From Acidithiobacillus acidisediminis (GTDB lineage: Bacteria > Pseudomonadota > Gammaproteobacteria > Acidithiobacillales > Acidithiobacillaceae): a stretch of DNA of 64,000 nt. The translations under genes were made by a program, and so were the position numbers. Below the pieces are notes generated by a model. It made no database searches. It saw nothing but the letters and a program-made list of their open reading frames with translations, and was not told the DNA's origin. The stretch is taken from the NCBI RefSeq assembly GCF_023277115.1, contig NZ_JALQCS010000001.1, positions 1,172,001-1,236,000 on the forward strand. The letters are read 5' to 3'. Below, in pieces: positions 1 through 7,677 of this stretch; the stretch's first letter is position 1, and each line of letters opens with the position of its first letter.

Positions 1-82
1 CGTGGGAACGCCGGGTGTTGCTCGAGCGCGGAACTGGGGGTGGGGCGGTGCGTTCTAAGTCTTGAACTTGTGGAGGTGCGGA

Positions 83-499
83 ATGGATTACCAGATGTTT
101 GATCAGCAGTACAATCAGATTGCCCAGGCGACCCAGAACAATATTCAGGGTCTGCAGCAGGTGGCGCAAAAGGTCCAGGCGACGGTTCCGGACTCTACGC
201 AAGCGCGCGATCTGATTCTGGAATTGCGGAATATGGCGATGAATCTACAGGGCCAGCAGCAAAATGTGAATTTCCTGTTGCAGCAGATGGGGCAGCGTAT
301 TCAGCAGCTGGAGATGCAGATGCAACAGATGGGTGGGCAGCCAGGGATGAACCCCAATATGGCGCAGCGCCCCTGGAATGCGCCGGCGCAAGGCGGCATG
401 GGCGGCGGTTTCATGGGCAACGTCATGACGGGTCTGGGGTTGGGCGCGGGCTTTGCGGTGGCAGACAATATTGTTGACGATATCTTCAATATGTTCTGA
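83..499 (+). CDS. Gln/Met-rich hypothetical protein, 138 aa
   Basis: I do not recognise this family. The first two thirds is rich in Gln, Asn and Met and looks helical, possibly coiled-coil (repeated QQ and QM pairs with heptad-like spacing). A Pro/Gly-rich linker follows (about residues 85-110), then a Gly/Ala-rich hydrophobic tail with a GLGLGAGF stretch and acidic end (DNIVDDIFNMF) that could be one short membrane-associating segment. I chose ATG 83 because GGAGG at 72-76 sits 6 nt upstream. A TTG at 62 would add seven residues and lies ahead of that site. An intrinsic terminator follows directly, so it is the last or only gene of its transcript. No signal peptide is evident. Confidence 0.7.
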   Translation: MDYQMFDQQYNQIAQATQNNIQGLQQVAQKVQATVPDSTQARDLILELRNMAMNLQGQQQNVNFLLQQMGQRIQQLEMQMQQMGGQPGMNPNMAQRPWNAPAQGGMGGGFMGNVMTGLGLGAGFAVADNIVDDIFNMF

Positions 500-521
500 C
501 CGACTGCATTGTGATCGGAGT

Positions 522-550
522 GCGGCGGCCTGATCGGGCCGCCGTTTTTG
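522..550 (+). terminator. Rho-independent terminator after the Gln-rich gene
   Basis: CGGCGGCC and GGCCGCCG arms close a short loop (523-544) and are followed by five T residues. It separates the Gln-rich gene from rlmB, whose ribosome-binding site begins about 8 nt later, so rlmB may depend on readthrough or on an internal promoter. Confidence 0.8.
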
Positions 551-567
551 TTGGCCCGGGAGGTAAA

Positions 568-1305
568 GTGGCAGAGGAATGGATCTATGGGTTCCACGCA
601 GTCGAAGCGGCGCTAAACGCGGGGGAAGTAGAGCGTCTGTGGTTGGCGCAGGAACGTGCGAATGATGTCCGTCTGCAAAGCATCCGCCATCTTGCGGAGA
701 GGCGGGGGATTGTACTGGAAATCGAGCCCGCGCAAGCTCTGGCACGGCGTTGTCGCAGCGAGCAGCATCAAGGGGTGCTGGCGCGCGCCTTGCCGGCCTC
801 GCCGCGAGACTGGCAGGCCTTTGCAGCGCAGTTGCCGGCGGATGCCCTTCTCCTCATGCTCGATGGGGTTACCGATCCGCACAACTTGGGGGCCTGTTTG
901 CGCAGCGCCGAGGCCGCCGGCGTGAATGCAGTCCTTCTGCCTAAAGACAATGCCTGTGCTATTACCGCGGCGGTACGCAAAGCGGCAGCAGGTGCGGCTT
1001 CACGGGTGCCGGTGTTCTTCCTGACCAATCTTGCCCGCAGCCTAGCAGACTTACAGAAGCGAAATTTTTGGGTGGCCGGGTTGGCTGGAGAGAGTGAGCA
1101 GAGCGTCTATGCAGCAGATCTGCGCGGTCCCCTGGTACTGGTGCTGGGGAGTGAAGAAAAAGGGATGCGCCGCTTGATCCGGGAGCATTGTGACTATCTC
1201 CTGCGCATCCCCATGCAGGGACAGATCGAAAGCCTGAATGTCTCTGTCGCTACGGCGATCGTGCTCTTCGAAGCTCGGCGTCAGCGGGACAACAGGGTGC
1301 AATAA
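568..1305 (+). CDS. rlmB: 23S rRNA 2'-O-ribose methyltransferase of the TrmH/SpoU family (RlmB-like)
   Basis: SPOUT-fold enzyme expected to methylate the 2'-OH of G2251 in the P loop of 23S rRNA using S-adenosylmethionine. The N-terminal substrate-binding domain (YGFHAVEAAL near residue 7) is followed by the three SpoU motifs: DPHNLGACLRSAEAAG, the knot strand LVLVLGSEEKGMRRL, and SLNVSVATAIVLFEARR at the C terminus. From GTG 568 it is 245 aa, the usual RlmB length. GGGAGGT at 558-563 decides this start; an upstream in-frame ATG at 511 would place the start before the terminator hairpin. The subfamily (RlmB rather than TrmL or another SpoU methyltransferase) is inferred from the N-terminal domain and length. 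Confidence 0.9.
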   Translation: MAEEWIYGFHAVEAALNAGEVERLWLAQERANDVRLQSIRHLAERRGIVLEIEPAQALARRCRSEQHQGVLARALPASPRDWQAFAAQLPADALLLMLDGVTDPHNLGACLRSAEAAGVNAVLLPKDNACAITAAVRKAAAGAASRVPVFFLTNLARSLADLQKRNFWVAGLAGESEQSVYAADLRGPLVLVLGSEEKGMRRLIREHCDYLLRIPMQGQIESLNVSVATAIVLFEARRQRDNRVQ

Positions 1306-1315
1306 GGCGAGAGGC

Positions 1316-1828
1316 TCAGCGTCTCTGAGGAATTGGCGTGTCGGTAAGCGCTGCGGCGAGTTGGGTGTCATAATCGGGAACCCGCTCCCTAGCCCAGTTC
1401 TCGATATGCTGCCTGCCATCCGCACGGGCCTTTTCGGTATTTAGGCTGCGGAATTGCCAAATGGCCATCCAGAAACAGAGGGTGGCAATTCCTGCATCGG
1501 CCAAACGCAGCGTTGATGGAAGACGCAGCCGAATCAACGCGATGTCGAACAGTAAACAAAGGAGCAGAGCGATGGCGGTAATCCACCATCGCTTTCTGCG
1601 CTTGGGCATGCTCGCCTTGCCCAGCTCCCGTGCCAAAATTGCCCGGCGTTGCCCGATAGGTTGTCGCGCCAGTTCGGGAGAAAGCAGTACCGCGCCGGTA
1701 AGTGGTTCCTGCAAGCCGAGAGCGTTTTCCGCTAGGGTGCTATACCACACGGGAGTGTGCGTGTCCCCGAGGCTGTCACGCAAGGCCAACAGCGGTGGAT
1801 CGCGGTAGAGAAGTTCCCGTGGCAGCAT
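1316..1828 (-). CDS. Hypothetical two-helix membrane protein, 170 aa
   Basis: Unrecognised protein lying 15 nt downstream of htpG on the same strand, probably co-transcribed. The first ~70 residues are soluble (LLSPELARQPIGQRRAILARELG). Two hydrophobic segments follow, about residues 81-100 (ITAIALLLCLLFDIALI) and 110-125 (AGIATLCFWMAIW), and then a charged tail. The ELARQPIGQRRAILARELG stretch faintly recalls the helix of membrane M48 peptidases, but no HExxH is present, so I do not assign protease function. The ribosome-binding site is weak. Confidence 0.6.
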   Translation of the reverse strand: MLPRELLYRDPPLLALRDSLGDTHTPVWYSTLAENALGLQEPLTGAVLLSPELARQPIGQRRAILARELGKASMPKRRKRWWITAIALLLCLLFDIALIRLRLPSTLRLADAGIATLCFWMAIWQFRSLNTEKARADGRQHIENWARERVPDYDTQLAAALTDTPIPQRR

Positions 1829-1843
1829 GTCAGCACCCCAATC

Positions 1844-3733
1844 TCAATTCGCCAGGGCCAGCATCAGCTGGTTCAGGCGGGCGACGAAACTGGCGGGATC
1901 TTCGAGCTGCCCGCCCTCGGCGAGGATGGCCTGGTCCAGCAAGAGTGCGGACCATTCGCCAAAACGGGTATCATCTGCCTCTTTTTCGATCCGTGCCAAC
2001 ATCGGATGCCGTGGGTTGATCTCCAGAGTCGGTTTGCTGCTCGGCATCTCATGCCCGGCTTGTTTAAGCAACTGCTGCATGTACAGCGCCATGTCGCGCT
2101 CGCCCAAGACGATACACGAAGGGGAGTTGGTCAGTCGCTGCGAAACGCGCACGGTATCTACCCGATCGCCCAGCGCCTTCTTGATCCGCTCAACCACACC
2201 TTCAGCCGCTTTCTCCGTCTCTGCCTGCTCCTTCTTCTCTTCCTCGCTTTCAATCTGGCCGAGGTCGAGGTCGCCCTTTGCTGCGGAAACCAGACTCTTC
2301 CCATCGAATTCATGGAGATGACTGGTGAGCCATTCGTCCACCCGATCGCTGAGCAGGAGCACTTCGATACCTTTTTTGCGCAGGAGTTCGAGCTGTGGGC
2401 TGTTTTTGGCTGCCAGGAAAGAATCGGCGGTAATGTAATAAATCTTGTCCTGGCCCTCTTTCATACGGCTGACATAATCCGTCAACGAAACGTTTTGCAC
2501 GTCGGTATCACTGTGGGTACTGGCAAAGCGTAGCAATTTGGCGATCTGCTCGCGGTTGCCGAAGTCCTCGCCCGGCCCTTCCTTCAAGACTCGGCCGAAT
2601 TCTGTCCAGAATGTCTGATATTTTTCGGGCTCCTTCGCCGCGATGTCTTCCAGCAGCCCGAGAACGCGTTTGCTGGCACCCGAGCGCATCTGCTCGATGG
2701 TGCGGTTGCCCTGCAGGATCTCTCGCGACACGTTCAACGGTAGGTCGCTGGAATCGATCACGCCGCGCACGAAGCGCAGATAGCGCGGCATCAGCTGCTC
2801 GGCATCATCCATGATGAAGACCCGCTGTACATACAGCTTGATGCCGTGGGTCTGCTTCTGGTCCCAGAGATCGAAGGGCGCCTTGCTCGGGATATAGAGC
2901 AGGGAGGTGTATTCCAGCCGTCCCTCGACGCGGTTGTGTACCCACGCCAGGGGTTCACCAAAATCGTGGCTGACGTGCTGATAAAATTCCTGGTATTCCT
3001 CGTTACTGATTTCGCCTTTCGGACGTTGCCAGAGCGCCGAGGCCTTGTTGACGGTCTCCCACTCATCGCCGGGCTTGCCATCGTCACCGAGCTTGCGCAT
3101 GCGGATCGGTAGCGGAATATGGTCAGAATATTTGCTGATAATGGAGCGTAGCCGCCAGGAGTTGAGCAGATCTTGCCGTTCCTCTTCGCGCAGATGGAGA
3201 ACAATCTCTGTGCCGCGCCCCGGGAGCTCGATGGTTTCGAGGGTATAGGCGCCGGTGCCATCGGATTCCCAACGCACGCCATGCTCCTTGCCCATGCCGG
3301 CGCGGCGGGTACTCAGGGTAACACGTTCGGCGACGATGAAAGCGGAATAGAAGCCCACACCAAACTGGCCAATCAGCTGCGCATCCTTGGCTTGGTCGCC
3401 GCTCAGGCGGGAAAAAAATTCCCGCGTCCCCGACTTGGCAATAGTGCCGATGTTGGCGATGACCTCATCACGATCCATGCCGATGCCGTTGTCGCGGACA
3501 GTGATCGTGCTGGCATCCTGATCGAACGTCACATCAACCTGCAGATCGCTCCCGCCCTCCAGCAGGGCAGGGTCGGAAAGGGCCTCGAAGCGCAGTTTGT
3601 CGCAGGCATCCGAGGCGTTGGAAAGGAGTTCGCGGAGGAAGATTTCCTTGTTGGAATAGAGGGAGTGGATCATCAGCTGCAGAAGCTGGTTCACTTCCGC
3701 TTGGAATTGCATTGTTTCTTTTGAGGTAGTCAT
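1844..3733 (-). CDS. htpG: Hsp90-family molecular chaperone HtpG
   Basis: Cytosolic ATP-dependent chaperone of the GHKL ATPase superfamily; 629 aa, normal for bacterial HtpG. The N-terminal ATP-binding motifs are intact: [47 protein letters not shown] and [10 protein letters not shown]. The middle domain ([33 protein letters not shown]) and C-terminal dimerisation domain follow. The frame stays open upstream to 3970, but that extension has no family similarity. ATG 3733 has a GGAGAAGG site just upstream and gives the canonical N terminus. It is divergent from amt, and its promoter must lie in 3734-3900, sharing space with the amt NtrC site. A small membrane-protein gene follows 15 nt downstream. 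Confidence 0.97.
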   Translation of the reverse strand: MTTSKETMQFQAEVNQLLQLMIHSLYSNKEIFLRELLSNASDACDKLRFEALSDPALLEGGSDLQVDVTFDQDASTITVRDNGIGMDRDEVIANIGTIAKSGTREFFSRLSGDQAKDAQLIGQFGVGFYSAFIVAERVTLSTRRAGMGKEHGVRWESDGTGAYTLETIELPGRGTEIVLHLREEERQDLLNSWRLRSIISKYSDHIPLPIRMRKLGDDGKPGDEWETVNKASALWQRPKGEISNEEYQEFYQHVSHDFGEPLAWVHNRVEGRLEYTSLLYIPSKAPFDLWDQKQTHGIKLYVQRVFIMDDAEQLMPRYLRFVRGVIDSSDLPLNVSREILQGNRTIEQMRSGASKRVLGLLEDIAAKEPEKYQTFWTEFGRVLKEGPGEDFGNREQIAKLLRFASTHSDTDVQNVSLTDYVSRMKEGQDKIYYITADSFLAAKNSPQLELLRKKGIEVLLLSDRVDEWLTSHLHEFDGKSLVSAAKGDLDLGQIESEEEKKEQAETEKAAEGVVERIKKALGDRVDTVRVSQRLTNSPSCIVLGERDMALYMQQLLKQAGHEMPSSKPTLEINPRHPMLARIEKEADDTRFGEWSALLLDQAILAEGGQLEDPASFVARLNQLMLALAN

Positions 3734-3841
3734 GCCTTCTCCTGAATTTGGTACACGCCGCATCGTGACCTTACGCAGGGCGAAGATGGGGATAGTAGAG
3801 AAAAAAATCAAGAATAGGCGGAAAGGTCTTCCCTTCCGTTT

Positions 3842-3858
3842 CGCACTGTTTTGGTGCG
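3842..3858 (+). promoter_or_regulatory. NtrC (NRI) binding site upstream of amt
   Basis: CGCACTGTTTTGGTGCG is a 17-bp dyad close to the known NtrC consensus TGCACYAnnnTGGTGCA. Its centre lies about 85 bp upstream of the start implied by the sigma-54 element at 3908-3924, a normal enhancer distance. Confidence 0.7.
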
Positions 3859-3907
3859 TGCGCGGGTGATCAGGTTCCCGAACCGCCGCGCGCTTGGCCA
3901 TCTGCAT

Positions 3908-3924
3908 TGGGCCCGTTCTTTGCT
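3908..3924 (+). promoter_or_regulatory. Sigma-54 promoter of amt
   Basis: GGGCCCGTTCTTTGCTT contains GG (3910-3911), exactly 10 nt, then GC (3922-3923), matching the -24/-12 pattern TGGCACG-N4-TTGCW at most positions. Predicted transcript start is about 3935, 57 nt before the amt ATG. Confidence 0.75.
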
Positions 3925-3936
3925 TATAAGTTTCCA

Positions 3937-3962
3937 TCCAGTTGGGAGCTAGGCCAACTGGA
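3937..3962 (+). other. Stem-loop at the 5' end of the amt mRNA
   Basis: TCCAGTTGG and CCAACTGGA form a 9-bp perfect stem with an 8-nt loop. It begins 2-3 nt after the predicted sigma-54 start and ends before the AAGGAG site (about 3981). This could be an mRNA-stabilising 5' hairpin; no T-run follows, so it is not a terminator. Confidence 0.5.
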
Positions 3963-3991
3963 CAATCCAATACATAGTTTAAGGAGCGTAT

Positions 3992-5299
3992 ATGACACGA
4001 AAGGGAGCCATGAGGGCAGCGGCATTGACTGCCTCTCTTACATTTTTTGCCAGTCCCTGGGCCTGGGCGGATGCTGCACCCCCTTTCAAAGGCGGGGATA
4101 CGGCCTGGATGCTGACCTCTACCGCGCTAGTCCTCCTGATGACCATCCCGGGTTTGGCCCTATTTTACGGTGGCATGGTTCGGCGCAAAAACGTTTTGGC
4201 GACAGCGGCACAAAGCTTTGCAGTAACCGCATTGATCTCGGTATTGTGGATGTTCTTTGGCTACTCACTAGCCTTCACGCCGGGGAATGCCTTTATTGGT
4301 GGCACCAGTCGATTCTTTTTGCAGGGCTTGGGGTTAGACAGCTTCAATCCACTTGCACCGACAATCCCGGAATCGGTCTACATGACCTTTCAGATGACCT
4401 TTGCCATCATTACCCCAGCCCTCATCGTCGGCGCCTTTGCGGAGCGGATGAAGTTCTCTGCCTTGCTGTGGTTCACGGGTCTATGGTCGCTACTGGTCTA
4501 TGCTCCCATTGCGCACATGGTCTGGGGGCCGGGCGGCTGGCTCGGCGGCGACGGCGTCCTCGATTATGCCGGTGGCACGGTGGTGCACATCAATGCCGGT
4601 ATTGCGGGTCTGGTCGCGGCCTTGGTGATCGGCAAGCGCGTTGGTTATCGGCATGATGTGATGCATCCGAGCAATCTTCTTTTCACCTTGATGGGGGCAG
4701 CGATGCTCTGGGTCGGTTGGTTTGGCTTCAATGCCGGTTCTGCGGTGGCAGCGAGTGATCGTGCGGGTATGGCGATGGCGGTGACGCAGATCGCAACAGC
4801 GGCAGCGGCGCTTGCTTGGACCTTTGTCGAGTGGTGGGCGCGCGGCAAGCCGACGGTGCTCGGGATGAGCTCGGGCGCGGTGGCGGGTCTGGTGGCTATC
4901 ACCCCCGCCTCAGGCTTTGTCGGGCCCGTGGGCAGCTTGTGGATCGGCATTGCGGCTGGCGTCGGTTGTTTCTGGGCCTCGGTGTATGTGAAGAACTGGC
5001 TGAATTACGATGACTCTTTGGATGCCTTTGGCGTCCATGCGGTAGGCGGCATAATTGGGGCGCTGCTGACGGGGGTCTTTGCCGTGGCGGCGATCGGTGG
5101 CACGGCAGGGGTGCTGGAAGGCAATCTGCACCAGTTGTGGATTCAGGCAACGGGTGTCGGGATCACGATCGCCTATGATGCGGTGGTGAGCTGGATTCTG
5201 CTGAAGTTGATCGACTGGACCGTCGGCCTGCGCGTGAGCGAGGACGCGGAACGCGAGGGCTTGGATGTCAGCCAGCACGGGGAGCAGCTCTATATGTAA
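3992..5299 (+). CDS. amt: Ammonium transporter (Amt/MEP/Rh family), first of two copies
   Basis: Inner-membrane NH4+/NH3 channel of 435 aa. A Sec signal peptide with a cleavage-like ASPWAWADA site near residue 27 precedes the Amt core, as in E. coli AmtB. The core starts [36 protein letters not shown], whose pore-helix and loop features are all family typical; [17 protein letters not shown] and [16 protein letters not shown] carry the twin pore histidines. AAGGAG precedes ATG 3992. It differs from the copy at 19642 in having a signal peptide and no adjacent PII gene. The sigma-54/NtrC elements upstream indicate induction under nitrogen limitation. A terminator follows and then an NtrC-controlled porin. 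Confidence 0.95.
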   Translation: MTRKGAMRAAALTASLTFFASPWAWADAAPPFKGGDTAWMLTSTALVLLMTIPGLALFYGGMVRRKNVLATAAQSFAVTALISVLWMFFGYSLAFTPGNAFIGGTSRFFLQGLGLDSFNPLAPTIPESVYMTFQMTFAIITPALIVGAFAERMKFSALLWFTGLWSLLVYAPIAHMVWGPGGWLGGDGVLDYAGGTVVHINAGIAGLVAALVIGKRVGYRHDVMHPSNLLFTLMGAAMLWVGWFGFNAGSAVAASDRAGMAMAVTQIATAAAALAWTFVEWWARGKPTVLGMSSGAVAGLVAITPASGFVGPVGSLWIGIAAGVGCFWASVYVKNWLNYDDSLDAFGVHAVGGIIGALLTGVFAVAAIGGTAGVLEGNLHQLWIQATGVGITIAYDAVVSWILLKLIDWTVGLRVSEDAEREGLDVSQHGEQLYM

Positions 5300-5320
5300 G
5301 CATCAGAGGAGTTTCTCGTG

Positions 5321-5345
5321 GCCCCGGCAAGTCCGGGGCTTTTTG
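5321..5345 (+). terminator. Rho-independent terminator of amt
   Basis: GCCCCGG / CCGGGGC stem with a CAAGT loop (5321-5339) followed by a T-run at 5340-5344. The next regulatory dyad starts immediately after, so amt and the porin are separate transcripts. Confidence 0.85.
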
Positions 5346-5380
5346 CACCATTATAATGCAATGGGAGATAAAATGGTGCA
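5344..5380 (+). promoter_or_regulatory. Two NtrC-like sites upstream of the porin gene
   Basis: TGCACCATTATAATGCA (5344-5360) is a near-consensus NtrC dyad. A second site at 5364-5380 keeps one good half (TGGTGCA). Their centres are 20 bp apart, two helical turns, at about -94 and -74 relative to the predicted sigma-54 start. Confidence 0.65.
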
Positions 5381-5418
5381 GATCATGAGGCGATGTGGCA
5401 GGTATATCCCAATATTTC

Positions 5419-5436
5419 CAGGCACGATTTCTGCAG
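5419..5436 (+). promoter_or_regulatory. Sigma-54 promoter of the porin gene
   Basis: CCAGGCACGATTTCTGCAG has GG (5421-5422), 10 nt, GC (5433-5434), including the GGCACG block of the -24 element. Predicted start is about 5446, 35 nt before the ATG. Confidence 0.7.
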
Positions 5437-5480
5437 AGGGCAGATTGCAGTCTCACAATATCGTATCTGGAGCGTATGCA

Positions 5481-6653
5481 ATGAATCAAAATCCTTCTTC
5501 TGTGAAGAAATCACTGACTTCCGCGGTGGTGGCTCTGACTGGAATTTTCGCTGCTGAAGAATTACAGGCGGCGCCGCTCAGTCTGCCCGCAGCACTGCAA
5601 ATTGATGCGGGTCCGATCGGCAAGCTCAACTTGCAGGGCGCAGCGAGTGCCTACGGAATGTGGCAAGACAACGCCTTTCCCGGTTCTGGAACGCCGGGCA
5701 ACAAAGCCGCCTCTGCGGACATCAGCAATGGTTTGGTGATGCTGTCCAAGACAGACGGGATGCTCCAATTTGCCGTGCAGGCCGGGGCCTATAATGTGAT
5801 CACCCTGGGGGCCCCATTTGCTTCTACGGGTACCTTTACCCAGAACACCTTTGGGGCGCTGCCCACGGCCTATGTCGAGTTTGCACCGACGGATCATTTT
5901 AACATCCAAGTGGGTAAGCTTTTTACCCTGATTGGAGCGGAATATACCTTCTCCTATCAGAACTGGAATATCAACCGCGGGCTCCTATGGGGACAGGAGA
6001 ATGCTGTCAATAAGGGCGTACAGTTGAACTATACGGCTGGGCCGGTGACGGCAGCTCTGTCGTGGAATGATGGCTTCTATTCCAACCGCTTCAACTGGGT
6101 AACGGGCATGTTGACTTGGGCAGTCAACAAGAAAAATAGCGTATTTCTGCAAGCAGGGGGAAATCTCGGCCATACCGACTACGTGCACGAGAGCCTTGCC
6201 ACGGCGCCTCTGCAGAACAATGAGACCATCGCCGTTGCGGGTTACACCTACACGGGCGACACCTTGGTGCTCACCCCCTATCTGCAATATACCTCGGTTC
6301 CTGCCAGTGCCATTCAGGCGCTGGGGGCAGGCAGCAAGCGCACGAGCACCCTTGGTGCGGCGGTGCTGGCTGACTACAGCTTCAGCGATACGATGTCCCT
6401 CGCTGGTCGGGTAGAGTACATCAGCAACTCCGGCAATCTTACCGATGGGTCCGCCAATCTCACCGGCTTTGGTCCTGGATCGCACGCCTGGTCGTTGACG
6501 GTAACGCCCACCTACCAAAAGGGGAGCTATTTTGCTCGTGCCGAGCTGGCCTATGTGGCTGCCAGCATGGCGGCGGATACCGGAATTTTCGGGCGCAGTG
6601 GCCTGAATCAAAGCCAGCTTCGTGGAATGGTGGAGACCGGCTTCTTGTTCTAG
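5481..6653 (+). CDS. Outer-membrane beta-barrel porin, BBP2/OmpL-like
   Basis: Predicted 390-aa outer-membrane barrel. Residues 1-34 look like a Sec signal peptide (SLTSAVVALTGIFAAEELQAA, cleavage near QAA). The rest alternates polar and hydrophobic residues as beta strands, with aromatic girdles (YTFSYQNWNINRGLLWGQ) and a terminal strand ending in aromatic Phe (GMVETGFLF), the usual BAM signal. The N-W-N-x-x-R motif near residue 160 resembles the putative beta-barrel porin-2 (BBP2) family. I chose ATG 5481 because it opens at the signal peptide with GGAG 8 nt upstream; the frame runs open to 5265 but overlaps amt and the promoter. Sigma-54/NtrC elements suggest it imports a nitrogen source. 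The substrate is unknown. Confidence 0.85.
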   Translation: MNQNPSSVKKSLTSAVVALTGIFAAEELQAAPLSLPAALQIDAGPIGKLNLQGAASAYGMWQDNAFPGSGTPGNKAASADISNGLVMLSKTDGMLQFAVQAGAYNVITLGAPFASTGTFTQNTFGALPTAYVEFAPTDHFNIQVGKLFTLIGAEYTFSYQNWNINRGLLWGQENAVNKGVQLNYTAGPVTAALSWNDGFYSNRFNWVTGMLTWAVNKKNSVFLQAGGNLGHTDYVHESLATAPLQNNETIAVAGYTYTGDTLVLTPYLQYTSVPASAIQALGAGSKRTSTLGAAVLADYSFSDTMSLAGRVEYISNSGNLTDGSANLTGFGPGSHAWSLTVTPTYQKGSYFARAELAYVAASMAADTGIFGRSGLNQSQLRGMVETGFLF

Positions 6654-6667
6654 GCCGCTTCAGAAAA

Positions 6668-6696
6668 TGCCGCCCCCCGTGTTTGGGGGGTCGGCA
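6668..6696 (+). terminator. Strong stem-loop after the porin gene
   Basis: TGCCG-CCCCCC and GGGGGG-T-CGGCA pair as an 11-bp stem with one bulge. No T-run follows, so this may be a Rho-assisted stop or an mRNA 3' stabiliser rather than a classic intrinsic terminator. Confidence 0.45.
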
Positions 6697-6778
6697 CGCA
6701 TCATCGGCAGGCTTCCCACGCGGCGGCAACTACGCCACTATTAGGCACCACCGATGCTTGAGCCGAGGGGACCGCGAG

Positions 6779-7516
6779 ATGACCTACTGTCTGGCCATCC
6801 ATGTAGACGAAGGGCTGGTGTTTTGTTCCGATTCGCGGACCAACGCCGGCACCGATCACGTCAATGTTTATTCCAAGATGCACGACTTTATCAAGGCGGG
6901 CGAACGTTACTTTTGTCTGCTATCGTCCGGGAATTTGGCCACCACCCAGGTGGTGGTGCAGCGGCTGCGTCAGGATCTCGAGACGCCCGCGGCACGGAGC
7001 CTGTGGACGGTACAGAATCTGGCGGAAGCGGCGGATTATGTGGGATGGGTGAATGCCGATACACAACGGGTACAGTCCAGCCGGGATACCGCCAATACCA
7101 TTTTTGAGGCCAGCTTCATTCTTGGCGGACAGATTGCGGGCGAGGAGCCGGGGATCTATCTCATCTATCCCCAGGGGAACTATATCCACGAGTCTGCGGA
7201 TCACCCCTTTTTGCAGGTTGGCGAGATCAAGTATGGCAAGCCGATCCTGGATCGGGTGGTGCAGTCGGGTATTTCTCTCGAAGTGGCCGCGCGTTGCGCC
7301 TTGGTTTCCATGAACTCGACCATTCGCAGCAATCTGACCGTGGGGCCGCCGGTGCAGTTGGCGCTCTATCGCAATCATGCTCTCGACAAGGGAGAGTGTC
7401 TCAGTTTGGCCGAAGACGACCCCTTCTATCGCGGTATTGCGGATGGTTGGAGTGCTGGTTTGGCGCGTGCCCTAGACGAACTACCGCATTTTGATTGGGA
7501 GCAATCGCCCCCCTGA
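6779..7516 (+). CDS. Anbu, ancestral beta-subunit proteasome-like protease
   Basis: Ntn-hydrolase related to HslV and the 20S proteasome beta subunit; 245 aa. After Met removal the N terminus would be TYCLAIHVDEGLVFCSDSR, with Thr1, Asp17 (in SDSR) and Lys32 (in YSKM) at the catalytic positions of the fold; Gly-rich SSGNLATTQ follows. I chose ATG 6779, which gives this canonical Thr-next-to-Met start and has GAGGGG about 10 nt upstream; the frame runs upstream to 6683 without family similarity. It is the first gene of a cluster with ATP-grasp, alpha-E and transglutaminase genes, a grouping known from comparative genomics. Substrate and physiological role are unknown, and proteolytic activity of Anbu has been hard to show. 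Confidence 0.93.
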   Translation: MTYCLAIHVDEGLVFCSDSRTNAGTDHVNVYSKMHDFIKAGERYFCLLSSGNLATTQVVVQRLRQDLETPAARSLWTVQNLAEAADYVGWVNADTQRVQSSRDTANTIFEASFILGGQIAGEEPGIYLIYPQGNYIHESADHPFLQVGEIKYGKPILDRVVQSGISLEVAARCALVSMNSTIRSNLTVGPPVQLALYRNHALDKGECLSLAEDDPFYRGIADGWSAGLARALDELPHFDWEQSPP

Positions 7517-7677
7517 GTGATGCACCAAATTGGTTCCTGATCGCCCAATAATCGTGCATAACGTCTGGGGTTCTGTGGTGTTTCCCGAGGACCGCGCTCG
7601 GCATGGGCCTTGCTACGGTTTTTCCAAGGGTTGGATAACAACCTCGCGACGGAGCAAAACCCGTAAGGGAGACAGGC

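Noticed and set aside
3734-3970. N-terminal extension of htpG
   Set aside because: The 79 extra residues lack family similarity and cross the amt control region; GGAGAAGG marks the start at 3733.
5265-5480. N-terminal extension of the porin frame
   Set aside because: Overlaps amt, the terminator and sigma-54 site; the signal peptide begins at 5481.
6742-6759. GG-N10-GC (GGCACCACCGATGC) upstream of Anbu as a sigma-54 promoter
   Set aside because: The implied start (about 6769) would leave only 10 nt before the ATG and place the ribosome-binding site before the transcript start; matches outside GG and GC are also weaker.
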